In this document: piece by piece, positions 16,737 to 25,321 of the stretch | Layout of the letters: the number at the start of each line of letters is the position of its first letter | Position numbering within the stretch: the stretch's first letter is position 1 | NCBI GenBank assembly: GCA_041395905.1 | Contig: JAWKZP010000022.1 | Coordinates: 26,402-90,401 of the forward strand | Length of the DNA stretch: 64,000 nucleotides | Reading direction: 5' to 3' | DNA from: UBA7803 sp041395905 | GTDB taxonomy: Bacteria; Pseudomonadota; Gammaproteobacteria; Pseudomonadales; Azotimanducaceae | The notes under the pieces: generated by a model | The model's database searches: none | Told to the model about the DNA's origin: nothing | Seen by the model: the letters and a program-made list of their open reading frames with translations, nothing else | Position numbers and translations under genes: made by a program

Positions 16737-17507
16737 CTACTGTTCCAGTATCAGCGGCGCATCGTAGTCCGACGCCGTGATCAGCGCCTGCAACCGCAAC
16801 GCCTCGGGGCGCCCGAACACCGGCCCCAACCGCACCCGGAACAGCTTGTCGTCCGACACCCGGACAACGTAGGCGGGCTGACCGGTCAAACGGGTCAGTG
16901 CATCCTTGAGCGCATCGGCCGCCGCGAGATCGCGGAATGCGCCGGCCTGAAGAAAGTAGGCCGGCGGCTCCTCGATGCTCTGCAGGCGCACGCGGGCCGT
17001 GCCGTGATCGGCGAAACCGAGCTTTACCGCGGCCGCGTAGGAGAGATCGATGATTCGATCGCTGTGGAACGGACCTCGATCATTGACCCGCACCACCGTG
17101 CTGAGCCCGTTGTCCAGATTGGTCACCTTGACGTACGTGGGTATCGGCAGCGAGCGGTGCGCCGCCGTCAGCTTGAACATATCGTAGGGCTCGCCACTCG
17201 AGGTGAGCCGCCCGTGAAACTTGCGGCCATACCAGGAGGCGACCCCCGTCGCGTAGTAGCCGGCGGCCGAATCCATGACCCGGTATGTCTGACCGTTCAC
17301 GGAGTAGCTGCCCGGATTACCGCGAGCGCTGGGAGGTTCCTTGCGTGGTACCGGGTCCGGCAGACGCGCCAGATCCGGCGGTGCCTGCAGGGGTGGGCCA
17401 TCCGTCGGCTCGCGCCGGTGCTGAGGGGCCGGTGCGGATCCCGCGCAACCCAGCAGCACGCAGCTCGACAGCACCGCCAGCAACAGCAGCGCGAAACGGC
17501 CTCCCAT
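16737..17507 (-). CDS. rlpA: Septal lipoprotein RlpA (lytic transglycosylase with SPOR domain)
   Basis: 256 residues. Lipobox L-L-G-C21, a proline-rich linker (~25-65), a double-psi beta-barrel (~85-170: ASWYGRKFHGRLTSSGEPYDM, VRVNDRGPF), then a C-terminal SPOR domain (~180-256) that binds denuded septal glycan. E106 and D109 sit where the catalytic Glu/Asp of Pseudomonas RlpA lie, so an active endolytic transglycosylase is expected, unlike E. coli RlpA. It starts 3 nt after the mltB stop. Confidence 0.94.
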   Translation of the reverse strand: MGGRFALLLLAVLSSCVLLGCAGSAPAPQHRREPTDGPPLQAPPDLARLPDPVPRKEPPSARGNPGSYSVNGQTYRVMDSAAGYYATGVASWYGRKFHGRLTSSGEPYDMFKLTAAHRSLPIPTYVKVTNLDNGLSTVVRVNDRGPFHSDRIIDLSYAAAVKLGFADHGTARVRLQSIEEPPAYFLQAGAFRDLAAADALKDALTRLTGQPAYVVRVSDDKLFRVRLGPVFGRPEALRLQALITASDYDAPLILEQ

Positions 17508-17510
17508 GAT

Positions 17511-18527
17511 TCAGCGCCCCGCCACCACCGCCAGCTGCGCGTCGCGGCGCAGCCGGATTTCCTGACTCAGCTGGTGCACCGCCAGCGCGTACATGGGGCT
17601 GCGATTGTAACGGGTGATGACGTGGAAATTGTTCAGCCCCAGCCAGTACTCGGCCCCCTCGGCAAGATCCATTCGAAACAGCGCCGCAGGCTGGCGCGGA
17701 TCGATGCCGTCCACCGCGACCCCGAGCGCTTCGAGCTCCGCCACGCTGTGGCTCAGCTTGAGACCGCTGTTGGCTACCGCGTCGGCGCGCGCATCCGTGA
17801 CCTGAACCTGCGCTGCCACCGGCTGCCCGGTTTCCCACCCATGGCGGCTGAAGTAGTTGGCGATGCTGCCGATGGCGTCCGCGCGGTTGCTCCATATGTC
17901 ACGCTGCCCGTCGCCGTCGAAGTCCACGGCGTAGGCGCGGAAGCTGCTGGGTATGAACTGTCCGTAGCCCATGGCGCCGGCATAGGAACCCTTGAGCGTG
18001 CGCGGGTCGCGCCCTTCTTCGCGCGCGAGCAGCAGAAACTCGGTCAGCTCGCGGCGGAAGAACGCGGAACGAGGCGGGTAGTCGAAAGCCAGCGTAGTCA
18101 ACGCGTCCAGCACGCGGAACCCGCCGGTTATGCGCCCGTACCGGGTTTCGACACCGAGAATCGCCACGACGTACTCCGGCGGTACGCCGAAGCGAGCCTC
18201 GGCCTGACTCAGCAGCGCCTCGTTGTCGTGCCAGAACGCCAGACCCTGCTCGATGCGCGGCTCTTCGATGAAAATCGGCCGGTACTCGTGCCATTTGAGC
18301 ACCCGCTCCGCCGGTCGCGATATGCGCTCGAGGACCGTGCCTTCACGCTCGGCGTCGGCAAACAGCGCCCGCAGTTCCGCCGCGTCGAAAGCATACTCGC
18401 GGCCGAGCTCGGCCATGTACTCCTGCACGTCCTGACGCTCGGCATAGTCGGCGCTGGCCCGATCGAGCAGGAGCACGGCAGCCCCCACCACCAGGGTCGC
18501 AGCAATAGCGAGGCGCTTCAGATCCAT
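17511..18527 (-). CDS. mltB: Membrane-bound lytic murein transglycosylase B
   Basis: 338 residues. A GH103-type enzyme cleaving MurNAc-GlcNAc bonds to give anhydro-muropeptides. Catalytic Glu127 lies in AILGVETRYGRITG; GYGQFIPSSFRAYAVDFDGDGQRDIW is also diagnostic. The N-terminus (about 5-22) is a hydrophobic anchor or signal without a clear lipobox Cys, so it may be soluble periplasmic or anchored by the uncleaved helix. It lies between rodA and rlpA in the elongation/cell-wall operon. Confidence 0.95.
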   Translation of the reverse strand: MDLKRLAIAATLVVGAAVLLLDRASADYAERQDVQEYMAELGREYAFDAAELRALFADAEREGTVLERISRPAERVLKWHEYRPIFIEEPRIEQGLAFWHDNEALLSQAEARFGVPPEYVVAILGVETRYGRITGGFRVLDALTTLAFDYPPRSAFFRRELTEFLLLAREEGRDPRTLKGSYAGAMGYGQFIPSSFRAYAVDFDGDGQRDIWSNRADAIGSIANYFSRHGWETGQPVAAQVQVTDARADAVANSGLKLSHSVAELEALGVAVDGIDPRQPAALFRMDLAEGAEYWLGLNNFHVITRYNRSPMYALAVHQLSQEIRLRRDAQLAVVAGR

Positions 18528-18587
18528 CTGTGCCTGTTCCTCCGTAAACCCGCGCGCCGGTACCCGGCCCGGCGGCGCGACTGCGGC

Positions 18588-19718
18588 TCACCAGCCCTTG
18601 TGCGTGCGCACGGCCATAATCATGCCAAAACTCGTGAGCAGTGTGATGGCCGAGGTGCCGCCATAGCTCACCAGCGGCAGCGGCACTCCGACCACAGGCA
18701 GCAGCCCGCTGACCATGGCGACGTTGACGAACGCATACACGAAGAACGTAATCGTCAGCGCTCCTGCCAGCAGCCGCTCGTAACTGTGCGAGGCATTCAT
18801 GGCAATGTACAGACCCCGCGCGATCAGCAGCAGATACAGCGTCAGCAGGGACACAATGCCCACCAGGCCTAGCTCTTCGCCGATCACAGCGATGATGAAG
18901 TCGGTATGGCTTTCGGGCAGAAAGTCCAGATGGCTCTGCGTGCCCTGAAACAGGCCCTTGCCGAACACACCGCCGGAACCAATCGCCGTGGTGGACTGGA
19001 TGATGTTCCAGCCCGCGCCCAGAGGGTCGCTCTCGGGATCGAACAGCGTCAGGATGCGCTGGCGCTGGTAATCCTTGAGGCCGTACAGCCACATGCCCGG
19101 CGCGGCTACCGCAGCTGCCAGCAGCGCGTAGCCGAGCCACTTCCAGCTGATGCCGGCCAGCAGCACCACCGCCAGACCGGCCCCCGCAACCAGGATGCCG
19201 GTGCCCAGGTCCGGCTGCAGCACGATGCATGCGGCGGGCGCGAAGATGATCGCCAGGGCCACCAGCGTGTCCTTGAGACTCGGCGGCAGCGGCCGCTCGT
19301 GGAAGTACCAGGCGACCATCATGGGCACTGCGATTTTCATGACTTCGGACGGCTGAAACCTGGGCAGACCCGGCAGATCCAGCCACCGCTGTGAGCCTTT
19401 GACTTCGGTGCCGATGAGCAGCACCAGCACCAGCATGAGGAAACCGCCCGTGTAGACCAGCGGCGACCAGCGCATGTAGAAACGCGGATGCAGCTGCGCG
19501 GCCACCAGCATGGTGCCCAGCGCCAGCAGCATGCGCATGACCTGATTCGTGAACAGGGTGAGGTTCCGGTCGAGCGCGCTGTAGAGCACCACCAGTCCGT
19601 AGCCGATCACGCACAGCAGCACCAGCAGCAGCAGCGGATCGAGGTGAATCTGCAGCAGCCGCTGCCGGGTCCCGAGCCCACCGCCGGGCAGGCTGCGGAC
19701 GAAGTCACGTGAGCTCAT
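18588..19718 (-). CDS. rodA: Rod-shape glycosyltransferase RodA (SEDS family)
   Basis: 376 residues with about 10 membrane segments. It polymerises lipid II for lateral wall growth together with PBP2. The SEDS signatures FQPSEVMKIAVPMMVAWYF, VLLQPDLGT-like IVLQPDLGTGILVAGAG and the C-terminal PLVSYGGTSAITLLTSFGMIM are present. The ATG overlaps the mrdA stop as ATGA, so the polymerase and transpeptidase are translated as a pair. Confidence 0.97.
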   Translation of the reverse strand: MSSRDFVRSLPGGGLGTRQRLLQIHLDPLLLLVLLCVIGYGLVVLYSALDRNLTLFTNQVMRMLLALGTMLVAAQLHPRFYMRWSPLVYTGGFLMLVLVLLIGTEVKGSQRWLDLPGLPRFQPSEVMKIAVPMMVAWYFHERPLPPSLKDTLVALAIIFAPAACIVLQPDLGTGILVAGAGLAVVLLAGISWKWLGYALLAAAVAAPGMWLYGLKDYQRQRILTLFDPESDPLGAGWNIIQSTTAIGSGGVFGKGLFQGTQSHLDFLPESHTDFIIAVIGEELGLVGIVSLLTLYLLLIARGLYIAMNASHSYERLLAGALTITFFVYAFVNVAMVSGLLPVVGVPLPLVSYGGTSAITLLTSFGMIMAVRTHKGW

Positions 19719-21601
19719 CGCGCGGCCAGTTGCGGCTGCAGATAGGCGTCGAGCACCTCACGCGCTACCGGCGCAGCTACCGCGCTGCCGCCGCCGCCGT
19801 TCTCGACCAGAACCGAAACCGCGATCACCGGATCGTCGGCGGGGGCGAAGGCTATGAACCAGGCATGCTTGCGGTTGTACTCGTCGAGCTCCTCGGCGTC
19901 GTACTCCTCGCCCTGACGGATCTCCACCACCTGTGCCGTGCCTGATTTACCCGCCATCCGGTAGGCGATGTCCCGACCGATGTAGTACCAGGCCGTGCCG
20001 TTGCCGCCGTAGCCCTGGTTGCCGCGATGCACCACGTCCTCCATGGCATCCACCATCCGCTCCCAGTCGTCCGGCGTGGGGCCGGCTATGGCGGGCAACG
20101 GCAGCGGCGGATCCGACTCCACCAGCGGCTGATCGCTGGACAGGAGCATGCGCGGGCGCACCGGGTGACCCCGGTTGGCGATGGCGCTCGCCATGGTCGC
20201 AAGCTGCAGGGGTGTCACCAGCAGGTTGCCCTGCCCGATGCCCATGTTGACGCTGTCGCCCGGGTACCAGATCTCCCCCTTGGCGCCGCGCTTCCAGATC
20301 CGGTCCGGCACCAGACCGTCGCTGGCATCGGCGATGTCCACCGCGACGTTGCTGCCCAGGCCGAACTGGCGGGCGAAACGCGCCAGATCGTCGATGTCCA
20401 TGCGCGTGGCCAGATCGTAGAAGAACACGTTCGCCGACCGGTAGATGGCGCGGTGCAGATCGACGTGGCCCTGGCCGCCGGAGTTGCCCACCGTCCAGCT
20501 CCAGTCGCGGTAGATCCGATCCTGACCGGGGAGCTTGAACCAGCCGCGGTCCTCGATGGCTTCGGTCCAGTTGGTCACGCCGGACGCCAGCGCGGCCAGG
20601 CCGACCACGGGCTTGAAGGTGGATCCGGGGGCGTACTGGCCGTTGACGGCACGGTTGAACAGAGGCGTCTTGCGTGACGTGGACAGCTCCCGATACTGGG
20701 CGTCGGACATGCCCATGACGAACAGATTCGGGTCGTAGCTGGGATTGCTGACCATCGCCAGCACGCCGCCGGAGCGAGGGTCCATGGCCACCACCGCCCC
20801 GCGCCGCTCGCCGAGCGCTGCCGTCGCAGCGATCTGCAGGCGGCTGTCGAGCTGCAGCGTGATGTTCTCACCGGCCACAGGCGGGCGGATGTTGAGCACC
20901 TGGCGCACGCGCCCGTGCGCGTCGATCTCGACCTGCTGGTAGCCCACCTCCCCGTGCAGCGACGTCTCGTAGAAGCGCTCCACGCCGCGCTTGCCCACGA
21001 ACCGCGTGGCGCTGTACTGCACCGGATCGAGGCGCTGCAGGTCCTCCTCGGTGATGCGTCGCACCGACCCCACGGAATGCGCGAACAGGCCGTCGAACGG
21101 ATAGTGGCGCACCAGCTGGGTGGTGATCTCGATGCCGGCAAGCTCGTGGCGATGCACGGCCAGCCGCGCCACTTCTTCCTCACTGAGATTGAGTTTCAGC
21201 GCAACCGGTTCGAACGGGCGTCGCGTGCGCTTGAGACGCGACTCGAAGCTGGCGAGGTCTTCGGGCGTAACGCTCACCAGGGTGGCGATGTGCTCCAGCA
21301 GCGCCGGCATGTCCTGGACGCGCTCCTGCACCACGTTGAGGCTGGAAACCGCACGATTGTCCGCCAGGAGCTCGCCGTTGCGGTCGTAGATCAATCCCCG
21401 CGGCGGCGCCAGCGGCTGCACCTGGATGCGGTTCTCGTCCGAGCGGGTCTGATAGGCTTCGTACTCCCAGACCTGCAGCTGGACCATGCGCAGCACCAGC
21501 GTGCCCATGAGCGCGACCGCGAGCACCAGCACCAGCAGCACGCGCGCCGAGAAAACCTGTCGCTCGCGCGAAGAATCCTTGAGGGGCAGCGCCGGACTCA
21601 C
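19715..21601 (-). CDS. mrdA: Penicillin-binding protein 2, elongation transpeptidase
   Basis: 628 residues (E. coli 633). One N-terminal membrane helix (~20-42), the PBP dimerisation domain, then the transpeptidase domain with catalytic S327-T-F-K330 (APGSTFKPV), an SxN motif and KSGTAQ near the end. It cross-links peptidoglycan in the elongasome with RodA. GTG start, 1 nt after the rlmH stop. Confidence 0.97.
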   Translation of the reverse strand: MSPALPLKDSSRERQVFSARVLLVLVLAVALMGTLVLRMVQLQVWEYEAYQTRSDENRIQVQPLAPPRGLIYDRNGELLADNRAVSSLNVVQERVQDMPALLEHIATLVSVTPEDLASFESRLKRTRRPFEPVALKLNLSEEEVARLAVHRHELAGIEITTQLVRHYPFDGLFAHSVGSVRRITEEDLQRLDPVQYSATRFVGKRGVERFYETSLHGEVGYQQVEIDAHGRVRQVLNIRPPVAGENITLQLDSRLQIAATAALGERRGAVVAMDPRSGGVLAMVSNPSYDPNLFVMGMSDAQYRELSTSRKTPLFNRAVNGQYAPGSTFKPVVGLAALASGVTNWTEAIEDRGWFKLPGQDRIYRDWSWTVGNSGGQGHVDLHRAIYRSANVFFYDLATRMDIDDLARFARQFGLGSNVAVDIADASDGLVPDRIWKRGAKGEIWYPGDSVNMGIGQGNLLVTPLQLATMASAIANRGHPVRPRMLLSSDQPLVESDPPLPLPAIAGPTPDDWERMVDAMEDVVHRGNQGYGGNGTAWYYIGRDIAYRMAGKSGTAQVVEIRQGEEYDAEELDEYNRKHAWFIAFAPADDPVIAVSVLVENGGGGSAVAAPVAREVLDAYLQPQLAAR

Positions 21602-21602
21602 G

Positions 21603-22070
21603 TCAACCCCGGTGGTAAGGGTGGCCGGCCAGCACCGACCAGGCGCGATAGAGCTGCTCCGCGATCACCACCCTGACCAGGGCGTGCGGCAACGTCATGG
21701 CAGACAGCGACAGCCGCTCGTCGGCCCGGGCCAGACAGGCCGGGTCCAGGCCGTCCGCGCCGCCGATGAGTATTGCCACGTTCCGTCCCTGCATGCGCCA
21801 AGATTCGAGCTTCCGCGCCAACTGCTCGGTACTGCACGACTCGCCGCGCACGTCCAGTGCGACGACCCAGTCGTCACTGCCAATCTTATTCAGTATACGC
21901 TGCCCTTCGGCAGCCATGGCGCGATCCGGTGCGGCATTTTTCCGCGCCACCGGTGCGATCTCCACCAACTCGAGGGGCAGCTCCCGCGGCAGACGCCGGG
22001 CGTAGTCGGTGAAGCCCTCCACGACCCAGCCGGGTGGCCGGGCTGCCACCGCGAGCAGGCGGATTTTCAC
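21603..22070 (-). CDS. rlmH: 23S rRNA (pseudouridine-1915-N3)-methyltransferase RlmH
   Basis: 155 residues, as in E. coli. A SPOUT methyltransferase; the knot motifs ILIGGADGLDPACL and LSLSAMTLPHALVRVVIAEQLYRAW and the C-terminal HPYHRG are complete. GTG start overlapping the rsfS stop (GTGA). Confidence 0.97.
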   Translation of the reverse strand: MKIRLLAVAARPPGWVVEGFTDYARRLPRELPLELVEIAPVARKNAAPDRAMAAEGQRILNKIGSDDWVVALDVRGESCSTEQLARKLESWRMQGRNVAILIGGADGLDPACLARADERLSLSAMTLPHALVRVVIAEQLYRAWSVLAGHPYHRG

Positions 22071-22414
22071 ACGCCGGCTTCGGAATCAGCCGGCAGATCG
22101 GACCAGAGGCGCTCGAGGTCGTAGAAGGCACGGGTTTCGGTCTGCATCACGTGAACCAGCACGTCACCCAGATCCACCAGCACCCATTCGTACGTCTCGC
22201 GGCCCTCCACCCCGATGGGTTTCTGGCCGGCACGGGAAGCCGCCTCAACGACGGAATCGACCAGCGCCTTGACGTGTCGATCGGACGTTCCGCTGACGAT
22301 GACCATGAAATCCGTGATGCCCGATGTCTTGCTGACGTTCAACGACGTGATTTCACGTCCTTTCTTGTCTTCCAGCGCAGTGATGACTAGGTCTCGCAGC
22401 GTTTCAGGCGTCAC
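22067..22414 (-). CDS. rsfS: Ribosomal silencing factor RsfS
   Basis: 115 residues (E. coli 105). It binds L14 (uL14) and blocks subunit joining in stationary phase. ALEDKKGREITSLNVSKTSGITDFMVIVSGTSDRHVKAL and WVLVDLGDVLVHVM are family hallmarks. The GTG at 22414 was chosen because GGAG lies 6 nt upstream; an in-frame ATG at 22435 has no ribosome-binding site. The start overlaps the nadD 3' end. Confidence 0.95.
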   Translation of the reverse strand: MTPETLRDLVITALEDKKGREITSLNVSKTSGITDFMVIVSGTSDRHVKALVDSVVEAASRAGQKPIGVEGRETYEWVLVDLGDVLVHVMQTETRAFYDLERLWSDLPADSEAGV

Positions 22415-23048
22415 GCATCGCTCCGTACAGGCCATGGTCGGTAATATAGGTGTACACGGCGGCGGGGAGCAAATGCGCCGCCGGCTCGCCCGCCGCCAGT
22501 GCGCGCCGGATCGCGGTGGCGGAAATGTCCTGCAGGGGCGCTTCGAGCGGCAGAATGGCCCCTGCCGGCGCAGCAGGCAGCGACCGGACCCGCCGCGCCG
22601 CGTACAGGCGGGCCACCTCCACATCCGGCGCTATCGATGCACCAGGCCGCTCGAGCACCACCAGGTGACACAGATCGAGCAACTCACCCCAGCGGTGCCA
22701 CGACGACAGACCGTTGAACGCATCGCGGCCCAGCACCCAGAGGAGCGCCTCGGCGGGATGCTCCGCGCGCAGCGCTTCCAGCGTGTCGATGGTGTAGGAA
22801 GGCCGTGCGCCCGATTCGGCGCGGCGTACCTCGCGGTCGTCCGGGCACAGACGCGAATCGTCCGCACAGGCGAGCACCAGCATGTCCCAGCGCTCGCTCA
22901 CGCTGGCGCCCGGCGCGCCTCTATGGCCCGGACGCGACGAGAGCACCAGATGAATCTGCTCGAGATGCAACGCCGCGCACACCGCGCGCGCGCCATGCAG
23001 ATGCCCCAGATGCACTGGGTCGAACGTGCCGCCGAACAGGCAGATCAA
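22404..23048 (-). CDS. nadD: Nicotinate-nucleotide adenylyltransferase
   Basis: 214 residues (E. coli 213). It makes deamido-NAD. The nucleotidyltransferase signature F-G-G-T-F-D-P-V-H-L-G-H begins at residue 5. The C-terminal ISATAIRRALAAGEP matches the ISxTxxR motif. The start is TTG at 23048, overlapping the proA stop as TTGA; no ATG or GTG fits better, and the length matches the family. Confidence 0.95.
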   Translation of the reverse strand: MICLFGGTFDPVHLGHLHGARAVCAALHLEQIHLVLSSRPGHRGAPGASVSERWDMLVLACADDSRLCPDDREVRRAESGARPSYTIDTLEALRAEHPAEALLWVLGRDAFNGLSSWHRWGELLDLCHLVVLERPGASIAPDVEVARLYAARRVRSLPAAPAGAILPLEAPLQDISATAIRRALAAGEPAAHLLPAAVYTYITDHGLYGAMRDA

Positions 23049-24328
23049 CGGTGCCGGATCTGTCCGTCGCCGAGCACGACGAACTTCTGCGTGGTCAGCC
23101 CCTCGAGACCGACAGGACCACGGGCGTGCAGCTTGTCGGTGGATATGCCGATTTCGGCTCCGAGGCCGAACTCGAAACCGTCCGCGAACTGTGTGGACGC
23201 ATTGACCATCACCGACGCGGAGTCCACCTCGGTGAGGAATCGGCGGGCCCGCTGGTAGTCCTGCGTGACGATGCTGTCGGTATGGTGGGAACCGTAGGTG
23301 TTGATGTGCGCGATTGCCGCGTCCAGGTCTGCGACCACGCGCACGGCGAGCACCGGGCCGAGATACTCCGCATACCAGTCGCTCTCGGTCGCTGCAGCAA
23401 CGTCGGGCAGCACCCTGCGAACACGCTCGCAGCCGCGCAGCTCCACGCCGGCCGCCCGGTAACGCGCTGCCAGGAGCGGCAGGACGGTTTCGGCCACACG
23501 CTCGGCCACGAGCAGCGTCTCGAGCGCATTGCACACGGCGTACTTTTCGGTCTTGGAATTGACCGCAATGGCCACGGCCATGTCCAGATCGGCATGGTCG
23601 TCGATGTAGACGTGGCACACACCGTCGAGGTGCTTGATCACCGGAATGGTCGTCTCACGGCTGATCCGTTCGATCAGGCCTTTGCCGCCACGGGGAACGA
23701 TGACGTCCACGAACTCGTTCAGGCGTAGCAGCTCACCTACCGCTGCGCGATCCGTGGTGCCGAGCAGCCGTACCACCGCATCGGGCAGCCCGGCCGCAGC
23801 GAGCCCCACCGCGATGCAATCGGCAATGGCCTGATTGGAATGGAACGCCTCCGAGCCGCCGCGCAGGATGCACGCGTTACCTGCCTTCAGGCACAGGCTT
23901 GCCGCCTCCACCGTCACGTTGGGACGCGATTCGTAGATTATGCCGATGACGCCGAGCGGTACCCGCATGCGCCCGACCTGAATACCGCTGGGCCGGTAAA
24001 CCAGATCCGTGATCCCGCCCACGGGATCCGGCAGCTTGTCCACCTGCTGCAGGCCCTCGATCATGCGATCGATGCCGCGGTCATCCAACCCCAGCCGATC
24101 GATGAGCGGCTGATCGACACCGCCCTTTGCCGCCGCCTCGAGATCCAGGCCGTTGGCGGCTTTGAGGCGCTCGCGCGCCGCGTGCAGCGCATCTGCCATC
24201 GCCAGCAGCGCAATGGACTTGGTCGCCGTGCTGGCAGCGCCGATCACTCGGGAGGCCGCCCGCGCCTCGCGGCCCAGCGTGCCCATGTAGTTGGCGATGT
24301 CGTTGATCTGTGCTGCGTTGGCGCTCAT
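23045..24328 (-). CDS. proA: Glutamate-5-semialdehyde dehydrogenase (gamma-glutamyl phosphate reductase)
   Basis: 427 residues (E. coli 417). Second step of proline synthesis: it reduces gamma-glutamyl phosphate with NADPH. GVIGIIYESRPNVTVEAASLCLKAGNACILRGGSEA and the catalytic-Cys segment KYAVCNALETLL are clear. The ATG at 24328 has the ribosome-binding site GGAGGT. proA next to nadD is also seen in Pseudomonas. It follows the broken LON-domain gene by 48 nt; proB is not in view. Confidence 0.97.
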   Translation of the reverse strand: MSANAAQINDIANYMGTLGREARAASRVIGAASTATKSIALLAMADALHAARERLKAANGLDLEAAAKGGVDQPLIDRLGLDDRGIDRMIEGLQQVDKLPDPVGGITDLVYRPSGIQVGRMRVPLGVIGIIYESRPNVTVEAASLCLKAGNACILRGGSEAFHSNQAIADCIAVGLAAAGLPDAVVRLLGTTDRAAVGELLRLNEFVDVIVPRGGKGLIERISRETTIPVIKHLDGVCHVYIDDHADLDMAVAIAVNSKTEKYAVCNALETLLVAERVAETVLPLLAARYRAAGVELRGCERVRRVLPDVAAATESDWYAEYLGPVLAVRVVADLDAAIAHINTYGSHHTDSIVTQDYQRARRFLTEVDSASVMVNASTQFADGFEFGLGAEIGISTDKLHARGPVGLEGLTTQKFVVLGDGQIRHR

Positions 24329-24376
24329 GACCGCACCTCCGACGGGGGCCGGCATTATACCCGAACCCGGGGACCT

Positions 24377-24976
24377 TCAGCCGCGCAGCTTGGTGACCAG
24401 ACGTGAGCTCCTGCAGGCGCTCGCGGGGCCACTGCAGCTTCAGCAGGCTCTGCTTGATCTCGGGCTCGATGGGCAGCAGCTCCGCCAGGCGCCAGCCCAC
24501 GGAACGGGCATCTTCGAAATCGATCTCGAGTCCCAGCTTCTCGATCATGGGGTGCTTGACCAGCTCGCGCAGGATCTCCACCAGCTCTTCATGGGGAGGA
24601 CCGACGCCGATGGCGGGCTCTTCCGGCAGATATTCGATCTCGCCGATGAGCAGCCGGTCCTCCTGCTCATGTACGGCGCGCACGCGGAACTTGCGGCCCC
24701 CGCGGACCACGACCCCGAGGCGCCCGTTGGACAGCTGGTTGAAGTCCACCACATGTGCCTCGGTGCCGACATCGAACAGCTCCGGCTGATCCACGCTGCG
24801 GTCGAGGAGCGCGTCGCCACCCCTGCGAATGAGCACGACACCGAACGGCACGCCCTCGCGCATACAGCGGCTGATCATGTCCAGATAGCGCGGCTCGAAA
24901 ATCTGCAGCGGCAGCAGCCGCCAGGAAACAGCACGGGGTGCAGCGGAAACAACGGAATCTGGGCAACCTCACTCAT
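24377..24976 (-). pseudogene. LON-substrate-binding-domain (LonB-like N-domain) protein, two frameshifts
   Basis: Read with two one-base corrections this gives ~200 residues of a stand-alone Lon N-domain protein. The start MSEVAQIPLFPLHPVLFPGG is in one frame (24976-24918). The next part LLPLQIFEPRYLDMISRCMREG through WPRERLQELTS is in a second (24917-~24401). A short end LVTKLRG with a stop at 24377 is in a third. Each junction needs one extra base. The corrected end leaves room for the proA ribosome-binding site 48 nt on. Whether this is a true pseudogene or two consensus deletions cannot be told from here. The family's function is unknown. Confidence 0.75.
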
Positions 24977-25016
24977 ACGCACAACGATATCACGCGTCGA
25001 GCCCGCCGCGTGGGTC

Positions 25017-25300
25017 CGCGACGGCGGCGACCGGAGCCTGCGCCGGGCGGATGGCGACTGACCAGCGGGTTGGCAGGAGCGCGCTGGCGGGGAGGGGCCG
25101 GGTGCACCCTGGCCGGCCTCGCTCCAGCCCTCCGGGCTGCCTCGTTGCCCGATCTGCCCCACGAGAGCCGTGGGTCAGCGCGGGCGCCTCGGTGTGCTAC
25201 ACGGCCTTGCAGGATGCACCCGGCCCCTCCCCGCCAGCGCTGTTCCAGGCCCCGGGGCATTCCCACCTGCCCCGCGCAGGATCCGGTCGCCGCCGTCGCG
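25017..25300. repeat. Large GC-rich palindrome (MITE/REPIN-like) between LON-domain gene and uppP
   Basis: This fills most of the 345-nt gap 24977-25321. Two arms of about 100 nt face each other across ~84 nt. A 19-nt perfect inverted match (25017-25035 with 25282-25300) forms the outer ends, and a 26-nt perfect match (25081-25106 with 25215-25240) forms the inner part; the segments between are partly matched. No coding sequence is convincing inside, and no T-run marks it as a simple terminator. It resembles a mobile palindromic element more than a regulatory hairpin. Confidence 0.7.
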
Positions 25301-25321
25301 GGCAGCGGGTAGACTCGCGCG

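Noticed and set aside
24081..24400. Reading the LON-domain frame on into proA as a longer fusion protein
   Set aside because: The extension runs out of frame through the well-supported proA 5' end; the family normally ends at about ERLQEL plus a few residues, and a stop with proA ribosome-binding space fits a frameshift better.
25017..25300. Palindrome upstream of uppP considered as an intrinsic terminator
   Set aside because: The arms are ~100 nt with an 84-nt spacer and no T-run on either strand; the length fits an element or cruciform, not a terminator.
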